Assembly: GCA_964607865.1 (NCBI GenBank)
Contig: CAZSLZ010000039.1
Location: forward strand, 1 to 23,050
Length of the DNA stretch: 23,050 nt
Direction of reading: 5' to 3'
From: CAZSLZ01 sp964607865
Lineage (GTDB): Bacteria > Vulcanimicrobiota > JAJTBE01 > CAZSLZ01
Positions 13,426 through 20,752 of this stretch are shown here, in pieces. The first letter of the stretch is position 1. Every line of letters begins with the position of its first letter. The translations under genes and the position numbers were made by a program. The notes below the pieces were generated by a model. That model did no database searches, had not been told where the DNA came from, and saw only the letters and a list, made by a program, of their open reading frames with translations.

Positions 13426-16212
13426 TTAAATATCTGCCTGGGTAGAATCCATATCATCGGGGCCCAGGTTACCCGGAGGGCGGGGTGGCCCTGTCATTGG
13501 GCCTTTCATGGGTAACATTCCCTGGATGTCCTGGTGAGGGCCTCTCTGTCCCAGAATAGGGCGTTTTGCCGAAGGAGGGCCTTCCATTTCGGGAGGAAGC
13601 GGGGCACGCCGCCGGCTTTGGCCTTTAGTGTGCCGGGGATCAGCAGTCCTGCCGAAATCCTCGGGGCCCAGGGTACCCTGGTCCATGGGAAGGCGTTTGC
13701 CGGTTCCGTAATCATCATTGTCGTCATAATCGGGAGGCCGGGGGCCGGGATCGGGGCCGCGTCCCGCCAAGGTTTCGCCGGGAGCGTAACCGTCGGGATC
13801 TACTCGCTGGAAAAACAGTTTTTCTCCGTTAAAAGTGGCAACCACTGAATCGCCGGGATGGATTCCTTTTGCCAGCATGGTTTCTGCCAGGGGCTTGGAG
13901 AGATAGTTCTGAATGGCTCTCTTCATGGGCCTGGCGCCGTAAGCTGGGTCGTAACCCTGCTGCAGCAGATACTCCATGGCGCTTTCATCAGCCCTGAGCG
14001 AGATTTCCCGTTGTTTATAAAGTTGATCTGCCAGGGTAATAAGATTCATGCGGACAATTTCCAGAAGAACATCCTGGCTGAGAGGATTGAAAACAATAAT
14101 TTCGTCAATCCGGTTCAGGAATTCAGGGCGGAAATGGCCTTTCAATTCTTCCAGAATTGTTTCTCTTAAAGCCTGATCGTTGGTAACATCGAAATTTTCT
14201 TTGGAAAAATCAATTTTATCGGTGCCGATATTTGAAGTGAGAATTAAAATTGTGTTGGTGAAGTTTACGGTGCGGCCTTTGGCGTCGGTCAGGCGGCCGT
14301 CGTCAAATACCTGCAGGAAAAGATCGAAAACCTTTGGGTGGGCTTTTTCAATTTCATCCAATAGTACTACGCTGTAGGGTTTGGTTCTGACAGCGCTGGT
14401 AAGCTGGCCTTCTTCTTCGTGGCCCACGTATCCCGGAGGGGAGCCAATCATGCGGGAAATGGCATGTTGTTCCATATATTCCGACATATCCAGCCTGATA
14501 AGATCTTTTTCGCTGCCGAAAAGAAATTCAGCCAGTGATTTTGCCAACTCTGTTTTTCCCACGCCGGTGGGGCCCAGAAAAAGGAACACTCCGCTGGGCC
14601 GGTTGGGGGATGAAAGCCCCATTCTTACCATGCGAATGGTCTGGGCGACGGTTTTTACCGCAGATTCCTGCCCAACAACCCGTTTGCGCAGGTAATCTTC
14701 CATGTGAAGCAGCCTTTCCGATTCCTCCTGGGTAAGTTTGGATGCAGGAATTCCAGTCCATAAGGAAATAACCTCGGCAATCTGTTCATCGGTTACCTCG
14801 GTGATTTCGTTGGAAAGCTGTTTTAATTCTTCCTCGGAAGAGATGGACATTGAACTCATTTTACACCTTGCAGCAGCTTCATCCATAAGATCGATGGCCT
14901 TATCGGGCAGGTTCCGGTCGGGAATATACCTTACCGATAATTTCACCGCTGCCAATATGCCCTTTTGTGTGAAAGTAACACCGTGATGTTTTTCATAACG
15001 TTCTTTCAAACCATCTAAAATTTCCACGGTTTCCTCTTCTGAGGGTTCGTCCACCATCACCGGCTGGAATCTTCTTTCCAGGGCCGGGTCTTTCTCGATG
15101 TACCTGCGGTACTCGTCCACGGTGGTTGCGCCTATGACAGTGATTTCCCCTCTGGCCAGGTGGGGTTTTAATATATTTCCCGCGTCCATACCGCCCCGGG
15201 AGTCGCCAGCGCCGATTATAGTGTGAATTTCATCAATAAAAACGATTATATCCGGGTTGCCAAGCAGTTCTTTTATAAGTTTCTGCATGCGTTCTTCAAA
15301 TTCGCCCCGATGCTTGGTGCCGGCAACCATGGATGCCATATTCAGTTCGATGAGGGTTTTGTTTTTTATTACCGCGGGAACCCGCCCCTCAGCAATACGC
15401 TGTGCCAGGCCGTAAACCACGGCGGTTTTTCCCACGCCGGCTTCACCCACAATTATGGGGTTATTCTTGGATTTTTTGGTCAGGGTTTGAATCATCCGGC
15501 GAATTTCATCCTTGCGTCCCACGATGGGATCTATTTTGCCCTCCCTGGCCATTTGAACCATATCTCTGCCAAGCCTGTCCAGTGTAGGTGTCTTAACCTG
15601 TTTTTCCCTGGGCTTTTCTTTGTGTTTTCTGGCTTCTTCGCCAGCCCTGCCCGAAGGATCTGCGGGGGTAAGCGCCTTTCCCCGCTGCGCTATGAAATGG
15701 CTGTAAGCAGAGCCTGCAGAGTTGTAAGGTGCCATACCCTGGGCCGGGGCCTTGAGCTCGCCGGGAGTGGAAGGCGCGCTTCCCAATTCCAGATTCAAAA
15801 TACATTGCCTTAAATTTTTAAGATCGGCGTTCTGGCTTTCAAGCACTCTGCAGGGCACAGAACGGCCTTCACGCAATATGGCGGAAATTATATGGTTGGC
15901 TTCCACCCGGTATGCACGGCGGGATTCTGCCTCTCTCTCGGCAAGTTTCATTACTCTTTTCAACCGGGGGGTCATTATTATTCCCCGCCAGACGGGTTGC
16001 TCGTCTCCAGGGCCGCATATATTCAATATAGCTTCCCTTACCGATTCCATTTCAAGCCCTTCAGATTGGAGTTCTTCCCCAAGCCAGTTACGGGAATCCA
16101 TAACCGTAAGAAAAATATGTTCGCATCCAAGATAGTAATGGCCGAGTTTTGAGCTTAACTGCTCGGCCTGTTTTTTCATTCTTTCGCTTTCTTCACTTAA
16201 AAAGATAGGCAT
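13426..16212 (-). CDS. Atypical ClpA/ClpC-like double AAA+ ATPase
   Basis: The 928-aa protein has a Clp N-domain (about 1-140), a polar Pro/Ala linker (143-208) and AAA-1 with GEAGVGKT (256-263), FIDEI and Arg finger ERRF. A short middle segment (about 452-490) leads to AAA-2 with GPTGVGKT (547-554), LLDEIEKAHP and GARPMKRAI. The tail (about 806-928) is Pro/Gly/Asp-rich and probably disordered. The middle segment lacks the long ClpB coiled coil and the ClpC UVR-like insert. The AAA-1 pore loop reads AGTKHRGEF with His301 where Tyr is usual; AAA-2 keeps GYVG. Around 661-677, where ClpA/ClpC carry the [LIV]G[FL] loop for ClpP, none is seen. An unfoldase or remodeller without ClpP is likely. It is 36 bp after the RlmD-like gene and 24 bp before the FHA gene. 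Confidence 0.92.
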   Translation of the reverse strand: MPIFLSEESERMKKQAEQLSSKLGHYYLGCEHIFLTVMDSRNWLGEELQSEGLEMESVREAILNICGPGDEQPVWRGIIMTPRLKRVMKLAEREAESRRAYRVEANHIISAILREGRSVPCRVLESQNADLKNLRQCILNLELGSAPSTPGELKAPAQGMAPYNSAGSAYSHFIAQRGKALTPADPSGRAGEEARKHKEKPREKQVKTPTLDRLGRDMVQMAREGKIDPIVGRKDEIRRMIQTLTKKSKNNPIIVGEAGVGKTAVVYGLAQRIAEGRVPAVIKNKTLIELNMASMVAGTKHRGEFEERMQKLIKELLGNPDIIVFIDEIHTIIGAGDSRGGMDAGNILKPHLARGEITVIGATTVDEYRRYIEKDPALERRFQPVMVDEPSEEETVEILDGLKERYEKHHGVTFTQKGILAAVKLSVRYIPDRNLPDKAIDLMDEAAARCKMSSMSISSEEELKQLSNEITEVTDEQIAEVISLWTGIPASKLTQEESERLLHMEDYLRKRVVGQESAVKTVAQTIRMVRMGLSSPNRPSGVFLFLGPTGVGKTELAKSLAEFLFGSEKDLIRLDMSEYMEQHAISRMIGSPPGYVGHEEEGQLTSAVRTKPYSVVLLDEIEKAHPKVFDLFLQVFDDGRLTDAKGRTVNFTNTILILTSNIGTDKIDFSKENFDVTNDQALRETILEELKGHFRPEFLNRIDEIIVFNPLSQDVLLEIVRMNLITLADQLYKQREISLRADESAMEYLLQQGYDPAYGARPMKRAIQNYLSKPLAETMLAKGIHPGDSVVATFNGEKLFFQRVDPDGYAPGETLAGRGPDPGPRPPDYDDNDDYGTGKRLPMDQGTLGPEDFGRTADPRHTKGQSRRRAPLPPEMEGPPSAKRPILGQRGPHQDIQGMLPMKGPMTGPPRPPGNLGPDDMDSTQADI

Positions 16213-16248
16213 GGGATTTATATAACCTTCCTTGTCAATTAGTTGTTA

Positions 16249-17829
16249 TTATTTTCTCTCTTCGTTTTCATTGTTATTTACCGGGTCTGTGAGCTGGGCG
16301 AAATCCAGTTCGCCTTCTTCGTAATAATCAGAAACATCATCGCCTGCCAGAGAGGTCATCTGGCAATGAGGGCAGGGAGGTTTACCTTTAGGTAAGGTTT
16401 CTTTCGGCCTTATCTCTTCCTGCTTCTGTCCCAGAGATGCCTTGTGTTTGGGGCCATAAGTCAATTTTGCCACAGATTCAACATGATAAGTCTGAGGGAA
16501 CATGTCCAGGGGGACAAGTTCTTCGAAACTGTAACCTTTTTCGGTGAGGATCTTTACGTCTCTGGCAAGGGTGGCAGGGTTGCAGGATACGTAAGCAATG
16601 GTTTTTACACGCATATTTGCCAGCATATCCAGAACTCTGGGGTCACACCCTTTTCTCGGGGGATCAATTACCACCTTGTCGATTTTCTGACCCTGATGAT
16701 ACAACCTGGGTAACTCTTTTTCCACCTGGCCCTGTATGAACTCAAAATTTTTCACATCGTTCAATTGGGCGCTGGCCAGGGCATCCTTTTTGGCATGGGG
16801 GACCTCTTCAATTCCTATTACCTTTCTTACTTTTTTTGCCAGGTATATACTGATGGCCCCTATGCCGCAATAGGCATCCAGGATTATATCCTTTTCTCCG
16901 GGTTGTAGAATTTCCTCTACTTTTTCAAGTAAATTGCCGGTCTGAATCGGATTCACCTGAAAAAAAGAAAGTGGAGAAATTTGAAATTTTGTTCTTTTAA
17001 TTTCTTCAATCAGGGCGCTTTCGCCCCATACAGCCTTACAGGTTGGGCCCAGAATTACGTTACCCTTTTTCGGGTTCACATTTATAACAATTCCTTTAAT
17101 TGTAGGCATTTTTGTGGTAACAATATTTATGAATTCTGAAATGTTGGGCGCTCTGTCAGTGGTGGTTACCAACATCAGCAAAAGTTCATTGCGGGAAGAA
17201 CTCACCCGGCTTACCAGGTACCTTACCAGGCCCGTATGTCCCTTCTCATCGTAAACCGGCCACTGAAGCTTGGTCATTGCCTCCTTTACTACATTTAATG
17301 CCTGATTCGTAAGGGGGTGCTGGATCATACATTTTTCCATTTTAATTACTTTATGGGTTTTCCGGGCGTATAAACCGAAATAGGGAGATTGTTTTTTAGA
17401 GTGGAGGTATAATTTGGAAGCAGCAACCGCCTGCATTTTATTTCGGTAATACCAGGGCGAGGGCGCTTCAACAATTTCCTGAATTCTGCAATTCTGTATT
17501 GCCCCCAGATGGCGGATAGTGTCATAAGCCATTTTCTTCTTGTAAACTAACTGGGCTTCATAGGTCATCTGCTGAAGCTGACAGCCTCCACACTGATAGA
17601 AAATGGGACAGGGAGGTTCGACCCGGTGGGGAGAAGGTTTAATTATCCTGTTTATTTCCCCACGGGCATAATTTTTTTTTACATCGGTCAGGCGGACTTC
17701 TATCTTATCGCCAGGAACACCATTGGGAACAAAAACAGCCATATCCTCCAGCCGTCCTAGAGCTTCGCCACCCATGGCAATGCTGGTAAGTTCCAGGGGA
17801 TAAATTTCTCCAGGGGTAAATTCATTCAT
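16249..17829 (-). CDS. RlmD/TrmA-family RNA m5U methyltransferase
   Basis: This 526-aa protein opens with a TRAM-like RNA-binding domain (about 1-65). A [4Fe-4S] cysteine set follows: Cys74, Cys80, Cys83 and Cys167. The SAM motif DAYCGIGAISIYL is at 318-330 and VIDPPRKG at 387-394. The catalytic nucleophile Cys416 is in YVSCNPATLARD and general base Glu451 in HVESV. The family makes 5-methyluridine in 23S rRNA or tRNA; the cysteine cluster favours the RlmC/RlmD side. After the usual end (about 458) there is an extra, mostly acidic 68-residue tail containing CPHC (486-489). The start lies 2 bp after the upstream stop, so translation is coupled. Its operon partners are signalling genes, which is unusual for a housekeeping enzyme. 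Confidence 0.92.
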   Translation of the reverse strand: MNEFTPGEIYPLELTSIAMGGEALGRLEDMAVFVPNGVPGDKIEVRLTDVKKNYARGEINRIIKPSPHRVEPPCPIFYQCGGCQLQQMTYEAQLVYKKKMAYDTIRHLGAIQNCRIQEIVEAPSPWYYRNKMQAVAASKLYLHSKKQSPYFGLYARKTHKVIKMEKCMIQHPLTNQALNVVKEAMTKLQWPVYDEKGHTGLVRYLVSRVSSSRNELLLMLVTTTDRAPNISEFINIVTTKMPTIKGIVINVNPKKGNVILGPTCKAVWGESALIEEIKRTKFQISPLSFFQVNPIQTGNLLEKVEEILQPGEKDIILDAYCGIGAISIYLAKKVRKVIGIEEVPHAKKDALASAQLNDVKNFEFIQGQVEKELPRLYHQGQKIDKVVIDPPRKGCDPRVLDMLANMRVKTIAYVSCNPATLARDVKILTEKGYSFEELVPLDMFPQTYHVESVAKLTYGPKHKASLGQKQEEIRPKETLPKGKPPCPHCQMTSLAGDDVSDYYEEGELDFAQLTDPVNNNENEERK

Positions 17830-17831
17830 TG

Positions 17832-18245
17832 TTATTTTTTACCACCTTCTAACATTTTCATTCCGTTGTTTACAATTAACTGGCCTTCTTCTATATGAAT
17901 AAGATCGCTGTCTTCAAATACCAGGGTCATTTCCCGGTAACCCTGCAGTTGGGTTTCCAGGGAATGAATCAGCCGGGAATGAAAATCCTTCCATTTTTCA
18001 GGGGCTTTTATCTTTTCCAGAGAATTTAATTCCTGAGTCAGTTGCTCAATTACTTTTTCTGAAGCCTTTTTGCCTTTTTGAACTACTGGATCGTCCAGGT
18101 CAAAAAACGGGCGCCGGCCTTCAAGATCTTCCACAAACTTGATAATAGCTTTTATTCCAGTTTTATCCAATACAAAATTGCGTTGGATTTCGCCAAAATT
18201 TTCAACAATTTTTTCCATCTTTTTAAGATATTTGCTCTCGTCCAT
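17832..18245 (-). CDS. Hypothetical helical protein, 137 aa
   Basis: I do not recognise this family. The protein is soluble, almost entirely helical by composition and charged (Lys/Glu-rich), with no Cys, signal peptide or membrane segment. It reads like a four-helix bundle: an N-terminal helix, a conserved-looking GRRPFFDLDD turn near residue 43, then two long helices with EKWKDFHSRLIHSLETQLQG. The ATG has only a weak AAGG site 12-13 nt upstream. It is the first gene of the five-gene run to the kinase and lies 2 bp before the RlmD-like gene. A perfect TATAAT on the minus strand (rc of 18333-18338) about 88 nt upstream may belong to its promoter. Confidence 0.75.
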   Translation of the reverse strand: MDESKYLKKMEKIVENFGEIQRNFVLDKTGIKAIIKFVEDLEGRRPFFDLDDPVVQKGKKASEKVIEQLTQELNSLEKIKAPEKWKDFHSRLIHSLETQLQGYREMTLVFEDSDLIHIEEGQLIVNNGMKMLEGGKK

Positions 18246-18331
18246 AATATCAGACCTTCTTTTTGTAAAGTAATATTAAAAAATTCTTTGGACAGCGTAA
18301 ATGTCCTTTAATGGCACTAATTATTGTTTGC

Positions 18332-18340
18332 TATTATAGT
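18332..18340. promoter_or_regulatory. Possible overlapping -10 elements of two divergent operons
   Basis: CTATTATAG contains TATAAT on the minus strand (rc of 18333-18338) and TATTAT on the plus strand (18332-18337), in the 148-bp gap between divergent genes at 18245 and 18394. Neither has a good -35 at 16-18 nt, so this is only a candidate. Confidence 0.25.
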
Positions 18341-18393
18341 AGAATTTTAAAGGATTTTATTGGGAATATCAAAAAATAATATGGGGGTGCGTT

Positions 18394-19020
18394 ATGAGAA
18401 AACATCCAAAAGTTAATATCGGTTTAATTATTCTTGCAGGTTTAATTCTAATTGGAGGAATCGGTTTTTTTGCTTATAACATCTTCACCGGCATTCAGAA
18501 AGTAGAAAAGGGTATGTCCAGGGTGGAGGCGCCGGGCGAAGCTACGGTGGTGTTGGAAAAAACCGGCACCTATACGGTCTTTCATGAATATGTGAGTAAC
18601 CATAACGGCAGGGTTTACAATGTGCAGAATTTACCACCTTTTAAAATGGTATTGCAGAAAAATTCTCAAATAATTGAAACCAGGCCTGCAAATATGAGCT
18701 CCAATTATAATATCGGAGGCCGTTCGGGCAGGGCTGTGCTTCAGTTTTCAATAAATGAGCCGGGAACATATAAGGTGGTTACCACCTACGAGGGTGACGG
18801 GCCTGCCACAATTTTTTCCATAACCCAGAGCTTTATGAGCGACCTCATGATAACAGTTTTTTCTTCAATTGGGGTTTTGTTTGTGGCAATAATTGCCCCT
18901 ATGGCAATGATAGCAATAGTGATTGTAAAGTATTTAAAAGAGAAGAAGGAATACGAAAAACAGGCTGAAACAGATGCAGATTCCATTGTATCATTTAATC
19001 AGAGTCCGGAGGATTATTAA
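18394..19020 (+). CDS. Hypothetical membrane protein with two TM helices
   Basis: The 208-aa protein has a first helix at about 7-30 (GLIILAGLILIGGIGFFAY), an extracytoplasmic domain of about 110 residues and a second helix at about 150-178 (VFSSIGVLFVAIIAPMAMIA). A charged cytoplasmic tail beginning YLKEKKEYEKQ follows. The outer domain has beta-type sequence with VVLEKTGTYTVFHEY and NEPGTYKVVTTYEGDG, resembling a small sandwich or jelly-roll. No family is recognised. GGGGGTG lies about 5 nt before the ATG. It heads a three-gene unit: its TAA shares one base with the next ATG. It may anchor the zinc-ribbon protein encoded next. Confidence 0.8.
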   Translation: MRKHPKVNIGLIILAGLILIGGIGFFAYNIFTGIQKVEKGMSRVEAPGEATVVLEKTGTYTVFHEYVSNHNGRVYNVQNLPPFKMVLQKNSQIIETRPANMSSNYNIGGRSGRAVLQFSINEPGTYKVVTTYEGDGPATIFSITQSFMSDLMITVFSSIGVLFVAIIAPMAMIAIVIVKYLKEKKEYEKQAETDADSIVSFNQSPEDY

Positions 19021-20090
19021 TGAAATGTTTAAGTTGCGGTAACGAAATGACTAACAATTATGTCATTACCCAGAATAAGAAAATTTCTTATGATATTTGT
19101 GATTCCTGCGGGGGAACCTGGCTGGATAAAGGTGAGCTTGACAGGATAGTGAAAAAAATAAACGGCAGTATCGAGTATTCTTCATCGGAAGCTTTTGATT
19201 CATCCCAGGAGCCGGTGAAACTTTGCCCACGTTGCGATAAGGTTTCATTATCAAAAGTGCATTTTGTGGGTTACAGCGATCTGGTATTGGACCGCTGTGA
19301 AAACTGTGAGGGGTTCTGGCTGGATTCGGGAGAACTGGATAAAATAAACCAGGAGATGGAAAGCATTCTTACCAACAGCGGAAAGAGTTTTGCCCGGTTT
19401 GTAATGAATGCTTTTGTACCATATTGGAATCAGAGAATCCGAAGAAAAAGTTCTCAGGTTGATTTTAAAAAAGAAGTAGAACCTATAAAACACGCCAGGA
19501 AAATATCTGAAACTTCATATTCATGCCCGGTCTGCGACCCAGTAGAGAAAATGTACCTTTATACTATATTCGGGGTGGAATTTGAAGCTTGCCCCAACTG
19601 TCATGGAGTATTTCTGGATACCGGGGAATTGAGAAAACTGAAAGACGAAGTTGAAGACGAGCACTGGTATAAGTTAAGATGGATGGACGATGAGGTTGAC
19701 AGCATCGAATCATCATTAACTACTGCTTCAAACAGAATGTGCCCTAAATGTGAGTATTCTCATATGATGAGTACGAATTATGGAGAATCCAACGTGCTTA
19801 TCGACTGGTGCCCCCATTGCAAGGGAGTCTGGCTGGACTACAAGGAATTTGATGAAATTGTTGATTATTTGAAAGAAAAACTTCTAGCCATGACTTCCAG
19901 TGAAATGAAAGACAAGGTGGTTGAAGAAATAAAAGAGATATGGAACGGCCCTGAAACCCGCTGGGAAGAAGTTCTTGACAGCAAAGCTGCGATCTCAGCT
20001 TTATTAAGTATCGCAATTTTTGAGCATCCCCGGTTGTATCGATTTTTGAATGAATCGGTAAATACATTGAAATCGTCGGGTATGATATAA
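19020..20090 (+). CDS. Protein with four TFIIB-type zinc ribbons
   Basis: This 356-aa protein has four zinc-ribbon units of the small zf-TFIIB type, each CxxC ... CxxC followed by GxWLDxGEL. They are Cys3/6-27/30 (GGTWLDKGEL), Cys69/72-93/96 (EGFWLDSGEL), Cys169/172-191/194 (HGVFLDTGEL) and Cys241/244-264/267 (KGVWLDYKEF). Basic or acidic spacers separate them, with RRK at 141-143. The last 75 residues are helical with no motif. All 16 cysteines are intact, so four metal sites are expected. Single copies of this ribbon are common in small bacterial proteins of unclear role; four in a row is unusual. GGAGG lies 7 nt before the ATG, inside the upstream gene. It overlaps both neighbours by one base. 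Confidence 0.88.
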   Translation: MKCLSCGNEMTNNYVITQNKKISYDICDSCGGTWLDKGELDRIVKKINGSIEYSSSEAFDSSQEPVKLCPRCDKVSLSKVHFVGYSDLVLDRCENCEGFWLDSGELDKINQEMESILTNSGKSFARFVMNAFVPYWNQRIRRKSSQVDFKKEVEPIKHARKISETSYSCPVCDPVEKMYLYTIFGVEFEACPNCHGVFLDTGELRKLKDEVEDEHWYKLRWMDDEVDSIESSLTTASNRMCPKCEYSHMMSTNYGESNVLIDWCPHCKGVWLDYKEFDEIVDYLKEKLLAMTSSEMKDKVVEEIKEIWNGPETRWEEVLDSKAAISALLSIAIFEHPRLYRFLNESVNTLKSSGMI

Positions 20091-20719
20091 TGTTCAACTA
20101 TTATTCGGTAATACTTACAGCCGGTGAATCAAGAAGGATGGGTAAATTTCCCAAGGCGTTGTTAAAAATTGAGGAAAGCACTTTTATTGAAAAGATAATT
20201 GAGAGCCAGAAAGGGATTGAACCTGCACCTGAAAACATATTAATTGTGCTGGGTTTTCACAGGGAAAAAATTGTTCAACTTTTAAAGGAAGAAGAGGGAT
20301 ATAAATTTGTAATTAACCCCAAGCCTGACCGGGGTATGCTTTCTTCAATAAAGGAAGCTATCCAGATAATGGACGGAAAGGTTCAGGGTTTTCTGCTGTC
20401 CCTGGTAGATCACCCTCTGGTAAAAGAGGAAACTTATAACACAATTATAAAGAGGGCTGAGTCCAATCCCGGGCAAATAATAATTCCCACTTACAGGAAA
20501 CAGAAAGGGCACCCTGTTTTTTTCCCGGAAACTGTTTTTGAAGAATTGCTGGAATGCCCGCTGGAAATGGGGGCCCGGAAGGTTGTCTGGAATAACCAGG
20601 ACAGGGTGAAACTGGTTTCAGTAAATGATCAAGGAATTTTAAAAGATATTGATACCCCGGAGATTTATCAGGAAGAAATGAAAAGCCGGCAAGGGGAAGT
20701 AAACCAGAAAAGCCAGTAA
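20090..20719 (+). CDS. MobA/MocA-like nucleotidyltransferase
   Basis: The 209-aa protein starts with the NTP-transferase signature LTAGESRRMGKFPKALL (9-25). It then has LIVLGFHREKI (51-61), DRGMLSSIKEAI (80-91), the metal-binding region SLVDHPL with Asp107, KGHPVFF and the terminal DIDTPE. This is the fold of MobA and of MocA (molybdopterin guanylyl- or cytidylyltransferases); GHP and DIDTPE are closer to the MocA side. No molybdoenzyme or cofactor gene is in the window, so the substrate is uncertain and another nucleotide-activated cofactor or sugar is possible. Its ATG shares one base with the stop of the zinc-ribbon gene, so it is translationally coupled. It ends convergent with the PKD protein gene, with a 33-bp gap and no clear terminator. 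Confidence 0.85.
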   Translation: MFNYYSVILTAGESRRMGKFPKALLKIEESTFIEKIIESQKGIEPAPENILIVLGFHREKIVQLLKEEEGYKFVINPKPDRGMLSSIKEAIQIMDGKVQGFLLSLVDHPLVKEETYNTIIKRAESNPGQIIIPTYRKQKGHPVFFPETVFEELLECPLEMGARKVVWNNQDRVKLVSVNDQGILKDIDTPEIYQEEMKSRQGEVNQKSQ

Positions 20720-20752
20720 CGTCAGTTGGCATATAATTCTTAAAGCTTTATT

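Noticed and set aside
10862..16135. Plus-strand open frames of 100-196 codons opposite the kinase and Clp genes
   Set aside because: They follow the codon periodicity of the minus-strand genes, lack ribosome sites and have no recognisable domains; the true genes have full motifs.
11018..16212. Type VI secretion regulatory cluster
   Set aside because: Kinase, FHA and Clp are present, but no Tss structural gene or PppA is seen and the ATPase lacks obvious ClpV features.
18312..18332. TGGCAC resembling a sigma54 -24 element before the 18394 gene
   Set aside because: The next GC that could serve as -12 is five bases too far away, so the spacing is wrong for sigma54.
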